Below are positions 8,843 through 16,253 of a DNA stretch of 64,000 nucleotides, one piece after another (positions within the stretch are counted from its first letter, which is position 1; each line of letters starts with the position of its first letter). This DNA comes from an uncultured Chloroflexota bacterium (GTDB lineage Bacteria; Chloroflexota; UBA11872; UBA12225), in the NCBI GenBank assembly GCA_902805635.1, contig CADCTC010000170.1, positions 8,354-72,353 of the forward strand. The letters are read 5' to 3'. Below the pieces are notes generated by a model. That model had not been told where the DNA came from and ran no database searches. It worked only from the letters and a program-made list of their open reading frames with translations. A program made the position numbers and the translations under genes.

Positions 8843-9476
8843 TGCCGTCCAGCCGCCCGACGTACCCCTGCGGACGCAGCAGTCGCCACGCGAGCACGGC
8901 GAGAGCCACGGCCGCGATCACGGCGGCGACGACCCAGCCGACGCTCTCAAGCAGGGCCAGCAGGGCATCCCAGTTGTCGCTGAAGAGCCAGCCAAGGCCG
9001 GCGTAGCCGGCGGCCCAGATGGCCTCTCCCGCGAGCGAGAAGAGCACGAAGCTCCGGAATGGGTAGCGTTCGGTTCCCGCAAGCACGCTCACGATGGGGC
9101 CGGCGGCGGTGAGCAGCCAGCGGGTGATCCAAACCGCGCCACCACCCCAGCGGCCGAAGCCACGCTCGGCGGCGTCAATGGCGCCTGGAGAAATGCGCAG
9201 GTACGGGCCGGCGCGCTCCAGCAGTGGCCGTCCCGCGACGCGACCGAGCGCGTACGCCGTGCAGTCTCCGAACACTGCCGCGAAGAGTGCGGCGAGCACC
9301 ACAGGTACATAGTCGAGCACTCCCTCCGCCGTGAGCGCGCCGGCAGCGAGCAGCAGAATCGATACCGGCATGGGCAAGCCGGCCGCGCCGGCGAATGCGG
9401 AAGCGCCCACCACGTAATAGCCATACGTAGGGAGCAGACCCAGCAGCGTGTCGCCAATACCGTCCACAGACGTCAC
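8817..9476 (-). CDS. DedA-family membrane protein
   Basis: A 219-residue integral membrane protein of the DedA (SNARE-associated/VTT domain) family, several of whose members are lipid carriers such as undecaprenyl-phosphate flippases. Conserved blocks are GLPMPVSILLLAAGAL, FGDCTAYALGR and the re-entrant-loop region ITRWLLTAAGPIVSVLAG. About five hydrophobic segments are visible. I set the start at GTG 9476, seven bases after the upstream gene's stop; the frame stays open further upstream but only as a shadow of that gene. A second GTG at 9467 is possible. There is no strong ribosome binding site, so coupling to the preceding gene is likely. Confidence 0.85.
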   Translation of the reverse strand: MTSVDGIGDTLLGLLPTYGYYVVGASAFAGAAGLPMPVSILLLAAGALTAEGVLDYVPVVLAALFAAVFGDCTAYALGRVAGRPLLERAGPYLRISPGAIDAAERGFGRWGGGAVWITRWLLTAAGPIVSVLAGTERYPFRSFVLFSLAGEAIWAAGYAGLGWLFSDNWDALLALLESVGWVVAAVIAAVALAVLAWRLLRPQGYVGRLDGTSGGTPLA

Positions 9477-9483
9477 CGGGCCA

Positions 9484-9999
9484 TCACGGGGGAGGACCCC
9501 CGGACGGGCGTGGCCTGCCTGGAGCGCCTGCGCCACCAGGGCCGCCGGGCGCGCGGCGTTCAGGGGTCGCGCGAGGCCCGTATCCGACAATTGCCTCCTG
9601 GACCACGCGCACTGCATCTGAGGGCTGGCGGTTGGACTGGCGCGCGACCTGGCGCAGCGACTGCTGCTCGGGCGGCAGCAGTCGCTCGGTTGGCGTCTCC
9701 TGCGGGCGGCGGAAGGGACCGGCGCCGGGTGGCAGCTCAGGGAGGATGCGCTGCGGCTCGGCGGTGAAACCGGCGGCGCGCAGCGCATCCAGCAGCACCG
9801 CCACCGGCACGCCATTGCGCCGGGCAACGGCGTCCAGGGGAATGAAGTCGCGCACGCGTGCGGCGTCTGCGGCGCCGGGTGGAGCGGCGGCGCGCTGGAA
9901 GGTGCGGAAGGCGTTCCATGCGCTGGCGCCGGCGAACACCAACACCCCGGCGAGCGCCAGGAGCACCACGATTGCTAAAGGGCTTGGACGGGTCCGCAC
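9484..9999 (-). CDS. Hypothetical membrane-anchored protein
   Basis: I do not recognise this 171-residue protein. It has one N-terminal membrane helix (LAIVVLLALAGVLVFAGA), then a short helical unit (PLDAVARRNGVPVAVLLDALRAAGF) that looks like a small helix-turn-helix or LysM-like fold, and a C-terminal Pro/Gly/Arg-rich disordered tail. GTG is the start. It lies seven bases upstream of the DedA gene and probably shares its transcript. A structural or regulatory partner of DedA is possible but unproven. Confidence 0.65.
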   Translation of the reverse strand: MRTRPSPLAIVVLLALAGVLVFAGASAWNAFRTFQRAAAPPGAADAARVRDFIPLDAVARRNGVPVAVLLDALRAAGFTAEPQRILPELPPGAGPFRRPQETPTERLLPPEQQSLRQVARQSNRQPSDAVRVVQEAIVGYGPRATPERRAPGGPGGAGAPGRPRPSGGPPP

Positions 10000-10104
10000 A
10001 GGGGCTCGTCACAGAGCGTACCCTGCTGCCAGTGCCACTAGCGTCGTGGGACCGCTATCGTTGAGTGGCCTGATCGCTACGCTCAATTGACTACAGGTGA
10101 CACC

Positions 10105-10344
10105 ATGAAACCGCAGCGCACGCGCATCACCCATGAGAGCGACCGGCTGCGGGGACACACCGAGCGGCGGCTGGCGGCTGGTGGCTTTGCCATCGTGGCG
10201 CTGGCCGGCGGGGGCCTGCTGTGGATGTGGTATGGCGGGACGGCGGCCGTAGTGACGGTGAGCATCGTGCTGGGCGGCGCCGGCATCCTGGCGCTACTGT
10301 GGCTGCTGCTCAGCCTGATGGAGGCGTGGGCAAACTCAGAGTAA
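10105..10344 (+). CDS. Small two-helix membrane protein
   Basis: A 79-residue protein with a charged N-terminus (HESDRLRGHTERR) and two hydrophobic helices (about residues 27-44 and 48-68). I chose ATG 10105 because AGGTGA sits four bases before it; a TTG at 10087 is the only upstream alternative. No family is recognised. It stands alone between a reverse-strand pair and the convergent lytic transglycosylase gene, 32 bases before the latter's stop. Confidence 0.65.
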   Translation: MKPQRTRITHESDRLRGHTERRLAAGGFAIVALAGGGLLWMWYGGTAAVVTVSIVLGGAGILALLWLLLSLMEAWANSE

Positions 10345-10376
10345 TCTGACTCAGCGCCCTCGGACCGTCGGCGTCT

Positions 10377-11303
10377 TCAGCGGCGGAAGTTGCGCAGCAC
10401 CTCCAGCGCGCCGGGCACGTGCTCTTGCGGCATGGCGGTGGGGACGTACAGGTTCAGGCCGGGACGGTGCGCGAGGTAGCTGCGCATGATGACCTGGGTG
10501 TAGTGCGCTGTCTCGGTGTAGCCCCCGGTAGGTGGCACGGCGTATAGACCGGCCAGGCGCCAGCGCTTGGCCGGACCAATGCCGGCGTTGTAGGACGCGA
10601 GCGACCAGTAGGGGTTGCCGTCGTGGTTCTGCAGCGCCAGCGCCATGTAGCGGATACCTGCGCGCACGTTGGAGCGCTCATCCCAGAACGCATCAGGATC
10701 GATCGCCGAGACGAGCGACGCGTTGCCCGTCATCATGATGGCAAACGTCCGCGGCATCACCTGCATCAGGCCGCGCGCGCCTACCGGCGATTGAGCGCGC
10801 GGATTGCCCTGGCTCTCCTGCTGCATCATCGCCAGCACCAGGTCGTCGTCCAGGCGCTGCGCCAGCCCGTCCAGCGTGCCGGCCTGCCACTCCTCGGCCA
10901 TGACTTCGCGCACCAGTGGCCGCCAGCGCTCGATCCGCGCCGGATAGGGCACGCGCGCCACTTCGGGCGGCTGCCACGCCGCGCGCGGCGGCAGGTTGGG
11001 TCGCGCGATAGCCGGCACCGTCAGCGCCGTATCGGGCGCGCCCGGCTCGATCTCTGTGCGTAGTGGGACTACGGCCGCGGGCGCAGGCTCGGCGGGGGCA
11101 GCCGGCGCGGGCAGCGCAGGGGCTGGCTGGACGCTGGGAACTCTGCCGGCCGAGCCGAACGGCGCCCACGCGATGCCACCCGGTGTGCACGCGGCGGCGA
11201 GCGCCGTGCTTGCCAGTGCCGCTGCCAGCGAGACGGAACCAAGCGTAGCCGCAAAGCGGCCACGGCCGGTCCTCTTGCGTGACGGTGCCGGCGTGACCGG
11301 CAT
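10377..11303 (-). CDS. Lytic transglycosylase (SLT domain) lipoprotein
   Basis: An exported peptidoglycan lytic transglycosylase, about 308 residues. The N-terminus has basic residues, a hydrophobic core and a lipobox-like LAAAC. The C-terminal half is an SLT/lysozyme-like domain: MMQQESQGNPRAQSPVGARGLMQVMP contains the catalytic Glu (first E of QQES), followed by the NVRAGIRYMA and YWSLASYNAGIGPAKRW substrate-groove motifs. The frame is open to 11462; ATGs at 11363 and 11303 both lack a clear ribosome binding site, and I prefer 11303 because it gives a normal-length signal sequence. A Pro/Ala-rich linker separates anchor and enzyme. Confidence 0.85.
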   Translation of the reverse strand: MPVTPAPSRKRTGRGRFAATLGSVSLAAALASTALAAACTPGGIAWAPFGSAGRVPSVQPAPALPAPAAPAEPAPAAVVPLRTEIEPGAPDTALTVPAIARPNLPPRAAWQPPEVARVPYPARIERWRPLVREVMAEEWQAGTLDGLAQRLDDDLVLAMMQQESQGNPRAQSPVGARGLMQVMPRTFAIMMTGNASLVSAIDPDAFWDERSNVRAGIRYMALALQNHDGNPYWSLASYNAGIGPAKRWRLAGLYAVPPTGGYTETAHYTQVIMRSYLAHRPGLNLYVPTAMPQEHVPGALEVLRNFRR

Positions 11304-11474
11304 GGCCGGCGTGCCGATGAAAACGCTGTCCTGCCGCGCGAACTCCGTGAATGCCTTAGCCATTACCAGCCAAGCATCGCCAGCGCAGCGCAAGGAAACC
11401 AGCGAATAGCCCAGTGAGGCTAGCTCTAACGGACCAGTCTGGGAGAGACACGCTCCCCGCACCTGCCCGAGCCG

Positions 11475-12233
11475 CTAGTGGCGGTCTGCCGCCAGGGCCG
11501 GCACCACAGCGTCTACGGCGCAGCTGCCGTCTTCGCACGCCTCACCGCCCTCGCCTGCAGTGCGAGCTCCCGCGGGGGAGCCGAGCGTGGTGAGTGGGTG
11601 ACTCTCGGCCCACGCCTGGGTGAGCGCCTGGGAGAAGAGCGCGGTGGGTTGGGCGCCGGAGATCCCGTACTTGCCGTCGACCACGAAGAACGGCACGCCA
11701 CTGATGCCGAGCGCCCGCGCTTCCTGGATATCCGCGGCGGCGGCAGCGGCGTAGGCATCGGACTGGAGGGCGCGCAACGCGTCGTCGCGGTCCAGGCCGG
11801 CTTCGGCAGCCAGGTCGGCAAGCGCCTGGTGGTCGAAGACCGAGCGGCTCTCGGTGAAGTAGGCGCGGTAGAGACGCTCCAGCACAGCGTCCTGCACGCC
11901 GCGCTCACGCGCCAGGTGCAGCAGGCGGTGGGCATCCAGCGTATTGCCGGAGAGGGTGCCGGCGAGATGGTACTCCAGCCCCACCTCGGCGGCGACCTGC
12001 TCGACGCGCTCCATCATCTGGCGCGCGCCGGAAGGACCACCGCCGTACTTGGCGCCGAGCACCTCCACGGTCGGGCGGGTCTCGCCTTTGGGGAAGGTTG
12101 GATCGAGCTGGAACGCGCGGTGGACGACCTCCACTTGATCACGGTGAGGGAACTGCTCCAGGGCTTCTTCGAAGCGACGCTTGCCAATGTAGCACCAGGG
12201 ACAGACGACGTCGGACCAGATGTCAATACGCAT
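11475..12233 (-). CDS. frnE: FrnE-like DsbA-family oxidoreductase
   Basis: A 252-residue cytosolic thioredoxin-fold protein of the DsbA/FrnE/2-hydroxychromene-2-carboxylate isomerase group. The active-site pair CPWC is at Cys11 and Cys14, and the cis-Pro loop is GVPFFVVDGKYGISGAQP. FrnE of Deinococcus is a stress-linked thiol-disulfide isomerase. The C-terminal tail carries two extra Cys (CEDGSC). No ribosome binding site is seen; instead a TATACT hexamer lies 13 bases before the ATG, which suggests a nearly leaderless transcript. Confidence 0.88.
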   Translation of the reverse strand: MRIDIWSDVVCPWCYIGKRRFEEALEQFPHRDQVEVVHRAFQLDPTFPKGETRPTVEVLGAKYGGGPSGARQMMERVEQVAAEVGLEYHLAGTLSGNTLDAHRLLHLARERGVQDAVLERLYRAYFTESRSVFDHQALADLAAEAGLDRDDALRALQSDAYAAAAAADIQEARALGISGVPFFVVDGKYGISGAQPTALFSQALTQAWAESHPLTTLGSPAGARTAGEGGEACEDGSCAVDAVVPALAADRH

Positions 12234-12246
12234 AACTACTATCGAA

Positions 12247-12252
12247 AGTATA
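12247..12252 (-). promoter_or_regulatory. Candidate -10 element for frnE-like gene
   Basis: On the reverse strand the hexamer TATACT sits 13 bases before the ATG at 12233, leaving a leader of only a few bases. The AT-rich stretch stands out in high-GC surroundings. No convincing -35 element is visible, so this is a weak call. Confidence 0.35.
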
Positions 12253-12286
12253 GCGTCATCTGGTAAGCATTGGGGCGGGGGAAGAC

Positions 12287-12577
12287 CTACGGCACGCGGA
12301 AGATGTCGTGAGTACCGATCCGGCGCCAGATGACGTGTGGCTCACCGGGTCGAACCTCGGAACCGTACTCAAACGTCGCGCGGCCATCTGGCGCCCACGT
12401 CATCTCCCAGACGAAGGCTGCCCCTTGCACCCGCTTCACTCGGAAACCCGCCCGAAACTGTCCTCGGCGCAAATCGGCAATGAACCGCCTCAGTGCGCTC
12501 AAGAACGCCTGCTGCTGCTCGTGCGTCAGTGCATCGAAGTCACGCCGGAACTGAGGTCTCTCCTCATGCGTGGGCAC
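12287..12577 (-). CDS. RelE/ParE-like toxin candidate
   Basis: A 96-residue protein with the size, basic character and layout of RelE/ParE-fold toxins: two N-terminal helices (FRRDFDALTHEQQQAFLSALRRFIADL), then beta strands (FRVKRVQGAAFVWEMTWAPDGRATFEYG) and a final strand (VIWRRIGTHDIFRVP) typical of the mRNA-interferase sheet. The start is GTG. It follows a small acidic gene by nine bases, the usual antitoxin-then-toxin order. Activity is inferred from fold and context only. Confidence 0.7.
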   Translation of the reverse strand: MPTHEERPQFRRDFDALTHEQQQAFLSALRRFIADLRRGQFRAGFRVKRVQGAAFVWEMTWAPDGRATFEYGSEVRPGEPHVIWRRIGTHDIFRVP

Positions 12578-12586
12578 GAGAGGACG

Positions 12587-12838
12587 CTACGCTGCGGGTT
12601 TGACGCGAGATTGGAGCGCCGCCAGGAAGTCTTCGTCGCTCTTATGGAGAGTTCCCGGCTCTCCACTCGCGATTCCAGCGTCAACCTCGCGTTCTTTGGC
12701 CTGCCACTCTGGGCTCCAGAACCACAACTGATCCGGATCGATGCGTCTCTGGACTACCTGCTTGAGGAACATCGCTGCGCCGTCCACGGCGTCCTCAGGC
12801 AAGTCGTCTACCAGGTCGTGCAGTTCGGAGCGTGTCAT
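12587..12838 (-). CDS. Antitoxin candidate paired with RelE-like toxin
   Basis: An 83-residue acidic protein: MTRSELHDLVDDLPEDAVDGAAMFLKQVV followed by LWFWSPEWQAKEREVDAGIASGEPGTLHKSDEDFLAAL. The SPEWQ..E.E.D..IA.GE....S.E.F..L pattern is common in antitoxins whose C-terminus wraps the toxin. I prefer ATG 12838; a GTG at 12871 would add 11 residues. The first half probably dimerises and binds the operator. The DNA-binding fold class is not clear. Confidence 0.65.
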   Translation of the reverse strand: MTRSELHDLVDDLPEDAVDGAAMFLKQVVQRRIDPDQLWFWSPEWQAKEREVDAGIASGEPGTLHKSDEDFLAALQSRVKPAA

Positions 12839-12941
12839 CTCCACTATGCTACACGCAGCAGCGTTCGGCACGTCCGTCGGTTGCTAGCGTCCGCTCACCT
12901 AGTGAGGCGCTCCCCGTCATGGCTGGAGCCTTTCGGTGGGC

Positions 12942-13982
12942 TCAGTATGTGCGCGCGAACTTCTGGAGCGTGTGGCACTCGGAGCCGGGCTCTCCGGTCA
13001 TGCCCCAGTCGGCGTAGGTCACTTCAGCCACGTAGATGTCGCCGTGCGAGTCGACGGCGATGTCGTGCGGAGAGGCGAGGCGTCCGGGGGAGTGGATGCC
13101 ATCAAGGGTGTCCCGGCCACCCCAGCGGGCAAGCAAGCGGCCATCGGGGGAGAAGACGCTGAAGCGACCCTCACGATCGTGCGCGGCCGGGCCGGTGCGG
13201 AACGACCGGAGCCCCTCGCGCTTCCACAGCTCTGAGACGTAGACGCGACCATCGCGGTCCAGGCGCACCTGAGTAGGACGCTGGAGGTCGAGCCACTGGT
13301 CCAGGAACTGACCATCCGCGGAGAAGACTTGGACGCGGTCGTTCTCACGGTCGGCGACGTAAACGCGCCCGTCGGGGGCAACGGCGATGCCGTGCGGCAG
13401 CATGAACTGGCCGGGCGCGCTGCCCGGCTCGCCCCAGGATGTCTTGTGCGTGCCGTCCGCCGAGAAGCAATGCACGCGCGCGTTGCCGTAGCCATCGGCG
13501 ATGTAGAGGTCACCGTCGGGAGCGACCGCGAGGGTAGTGGGCGAGTTGAAGGGGCCGGCAACGCGCCTGATGGTGGCGGTGCGAGCGACGATGTCTCCGG
13601 CGTTGGTGTCGTAGCCGGTATCCGACGGCACGCCGGCCGGGCCAATGGTGAGCAGCCGCTCGCCCTCCGGACTGCACTTGAAGACGGTGTGACCAACGTT
13701 GTCCACCAGGTAGACGCTGTCGTCGGGACCGATGGTGATGCCGTGCGGGTTCGTGAAGAAGTCATCGCCCCAGCGCCGTATGAAGCGGCCGTCGGGCTCG
13801 TATACCAGGACACCGTGCTGGCGCCGGCCGAGCACGTAGACGCGGTCCTGCGAATCGACAGCGACGCCCGGCGCATCGAGGTGCGCCATGCCGGCAGGCA
13901 TCTGTTCCCAACCAGGAACGTGCTCGTAGTGCAGTTCCTGGGCAGTATCGCGCGGGGCGGCTGACTGGTGGGCGGTAGTCAT
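12942..13982 (-). CDS. NHL-repeat beta-propeller protein
   Basis: A 346-residue protein built of NHL repeats (GVAVDSQDRVYVLGR, GITIGPDDSVYLVDN, TLAVAPDGDLYIADGYGN, GIAVAPDGRVYVADREND, QVRLDRDGRVYVSEL, DIAVDSHGDIYVAEV), giving about six blades. This resembles the peptidyl-alpha-hydroxyglycine alpha-amidating lyase-like group, in which the propeller binds metal and substrate. No signal peptide is evident, so it is cytosolic or non-classically located. It is divergent from the second solute-binding protein gene, 221 bases away, suggesting shared control. Enzymatic function is not established. Confidence 0.85.
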   Translation of the reverse strand: MTTAHQSAAPRDTAQELHYEHVPGWEQMPAGMAHLDAPGVAVDSQDRVYVLGRRQHGVLVYEPDGRFIRRWGDDFFTNPHGITIGPDDSVYLVDNVGHTVFKCSPEGERLLTIGPAGVPSDTGYDTNAGDIVARTATIRRVAGPFNSPTTLAVAPDGDLYIADGYGNARVHCFSADGTHKTSWGEPGSAPGQFMLPHGIAVAPDGRVYVADRENDRVQVFSADGQFLDQWLDLQRPTQVRLDRDGRVYVSELWKREGLRSFRTGPAAHDREGRFSVFSPDGRLLARWGGRDTLDGIHSPGRLASPHDIAVDSHGDIYVAEVTYADWGMTGEPGSECHTLQKFARTY

Positions 13983-14203
13983 GTGAGCGGTGAGGATAGA
14001 GGACGAGCGTGGCCAGTGTACGACGGTGCGGCCGGAATGCGTCTTCTCTATTGCTGCCGCCAGATCGACTCGCCGGCGACGCCGCGCATTGCGCTGTACG
14101 TGTGTGGAGCTTGCCCCGCGGCGCGTGGACCGATACGATGGCCCGGCCGCGCAGTCGTCGGTGGACGGGCACGGCAAGATGATGGATACGAGAGGGTAGT
14201 CTC

Positions 14204-15589
14204 ATGGACTCGACTGGAACTGCTGCGCCCATGCGGCGCGAGGACACGGCACGACCGCGCGAAGCGGTCAGCCGCCGGCGCCTCATTGGAGCGTCTATCG
14301 CCCTGACAGCGGCAGCGCCGGCGTGGGCCGCTGCGTGCGGCCAGGGTGGGCCGGCACCGGCGGGGGGACCGGCGGGTGGGACGGTCACGCAGCCGGCGAG
14401 TATCGTCTGGCTGAACTGGGAGGGAGCGGGGGCGTCACTGGAAGGCAACACGAAGTCGGTGGCGTCGTTCGCGGCCAAGTATCCAAGCATCAAGATAGAG
14501 AACGCGGCGCAGCCTTCAGCCGGCGAGGCGTATTGGAACAAGCACGCCTCGCTCAAGGCATCCGGCACGTCGCCGGACGTGTGGGAGTGGGAGCCACAGC
14601 ACGTGGTTGATTACGTGCTGCGCAAGCAGGTGACCGACGTGCAGCCGCTGGTGGCGCGCGATAAGCACGACCTGGCCGACTTCTTCCCCAAGGGCATCGA
14701 GCAGTACCGCTACCGCAACGGGCTGTGGGGCATGCCACGCGACTTCCCGAACCGCGAGCTGCTCTATAACGCCACCATGTTCCAGAAGGAAGGCGTCAAG
14801 CTGCCCACCGGGGACTGGAAGAACCCCGACTGGACGTGGGACGCGTTCCTGGACGCCGCGCGGCGGCTCTCCAAGCCCGACGTGGCCGCCTTCAGCACCG
14901 GCAAGGGCGTCCGCATGTGGACGCCATGGGTGTGGAGCAACGGCGGCGAGGTGATCGACGAGCAGAATCTGGTGTGCGTGCTGGACCAGCCACAGGCAAC
15001 CGAGGGCTTGCAGTTCATCCAGGACATGATCCACAAGCACCGCATCTGGCCCGAGACGCTACCGCAAGGGGCCAACTTCAACAACGGCCAGGTGGCCATC
15101 CAGGAAGATGCCCCGGCCGGCATGGGCAACCGGCGGCGCGACATCGGGGACAAGTTCACCTGGGACGCGGTGATGCACCCACGCGGCAAGAACGGCAAGT
15201 ACGTGGCGGCGGGCGGCGGCGCGGGCTGGGCGCTGGACGCATCGAGCAAGGCCAAGGACGCGGCGTGGGCGCTGCTCAAGCACGTAACCAGCAGCGAGGA
15301 GCAGATCCAGCTCTGCCAACTGGGTGGCACCATCGGGTCGCGCCGGTCGGTGATGACCAACCAGTGTTTCCAGCAAACGCCACCCAAGAACGTGAAGCTG
15401 TTCATAGAGGGCACCGAGTACCTGCACGTCGACGTACGAGTGGCGGGCTGGACCGAGGTGCTGCGCGTCATGAACGAGGAGCTGGCCTCGCTCTGGAACG
15501 GCAGCAAGCCGGCGCGCCAGGTGGCGCTGGACATCAAGAGCAAGATAGACCCCATCCTCAAGTCCGAGGCGCAGAAGGCAGGCGCGTAA
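14204..15589 (+). CDS. Tat-exported ABC solute-binding lipoprotein (paralogue 2)
   Basis: A 461-residue carbohydrate-type solute-binding protein with a twin-arginine signal (SRRRLIGASIAL) and a lipobox-like WAAACG, so secreted folded and membrane-anchored. It aligns end to end with the product at 3268-4638: shared blocks include DWKNPDWTWDAFLDAARR, MHPRGKNGKYVAAGGGAGW and TIGSRRSVMTN. The duplication has diverged mostly in the signal region and ligand-facing loops. It again lacks permease or ATPase neighbours. The next gene is a ruined sugar-acid dehydratase, implying an earlier complete catabolic unit. Confidence 0.9.
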   Translation: MDSTGTAAPMRREDTARPREAVSRRRLIGASIALTAAAPAWAAACGQGGPAPAGGPAGGTVTQPASIVWLNWEGAGASLEGNTKSVASFAAKYPSIKIENAAQPSAGEAYWNKHASLKASGTSPDVWEWEPQHVVDYVLRKQVTDVQPLVARDKHDLADFFPKGIEQYRYRNGLWGMPRDFPNRELLYNATMFQKEGVKLPTGDWKNPDWTWDAFLDAARRLSKPDVAAFSTGKGVRMWTPWVWSNGGEVIDEQNLVCVLDQPQATEGLQFIQDMIHKHRIWPETLPQGANFNNGQVAIQEDAPAGMGNRRRDIGDKFTWDAVMHPRGKNGKYVAAGGGAGWALDASSKAKDAAWALLKHVTSSEEQIQLCQLGGTIGSRRSVMTNQCFQQTPPKNVKLFIEGTEYLHVDVRVAGWTEVLRVMNEELASLWNGSKPARQVALDIKSKIDPILKSEAQKAGA

Positions 15590-15602
15590 GGATTGACACG
15601 AC

Positions 15603-16163
15603 ATGAAGATCACCGACGTCAAGCCGTTCCCGGTGTGGGTGGGTCGCAGGAACCAGCTGCTGATCAAGGTAGAGACAGACCAGGGGGTCTACGGCTGGGG
15701 CGAGTCGGGGGTCAGCAGCCGTGAGCTGGCGGCGGTGGGGGCGGTGCGCCACCACCGGCGCGGCGTTCGGGCCGCGGCTGATCGAGGACGCGCAACGCCT
15801 GGTGGAGCAAGGCTGGAGCGTCATCCGTACCGGCATCGGGGAGGAGTTCGCCAGCAAGTGGCAGTTCCTGCCCTACGTAGAGCGGGGAATCACGAACTTC
15901 GCGCGGGTAGACATCTGCAACGTGGGCGGCTTCACCGAGGCGATGAAGGTGGCGGGCTGGTGCGAGGCGCACTACATCGACCTGATGCCCACAACCCACT
16001 GGGGCCCATCTGCGCGGCGGCGTCGGTCCACCTGGGCGCGGCCGTGCCCAACTTCGCGTGGATGGAAGTCGGCGCCGCGTTGAGAGGGGGCAGCGCGCCT
16101 CCGCCCGACACGGCACGCACGGCATGGTGGCACGCCACTTGCGTTTCGGTCAGCCCTGTATAG
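15603..16163 (+). pseudogene. Enolase-superfamily (mandelate racemase/sugar-acid dehydratase) remnant
   Basis: Pieces of one protein appear in alternating frames. The first frame gives the capping-domain start MKITDVKPFPVWVGRRNQLL and VETDQGVYGWGESG; a second frame gives FGPRLIEDAQRL, then GITNFARVDICNVGGFTEA; the first frame returns with HNPLGPICAAASVHLGAAVPNFAWMEV. The last shift, near 15988, is explained by loss of one base. About 150 residues of the barrel between the first two pieces, with most metal ligands, are missing, and the C-terminus is cut. Intact relatives dehydrate sugar acids such as galactonate. It sits 13 bases after the solute-binding protein gene. Confidence 0.75.
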
Positions 16164-16253
16164 CTCTTTCGGACTATCCCAGGCTCGAAACTCGACGATT
16201 CCGGCGCTGTCATCTCGCGCATCTGGCAGGCGCTACGTGGTGGGAAAAGAGAC

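Noticed and set aside
9477-9827. N-terminal extension of the DedA frame
   Set aside because: It overlaps the upstream membrane-anchored protein gene and has Arg/Pro/Ser-rich shadow composition; the DedA domain starts at the GTG near 9476.
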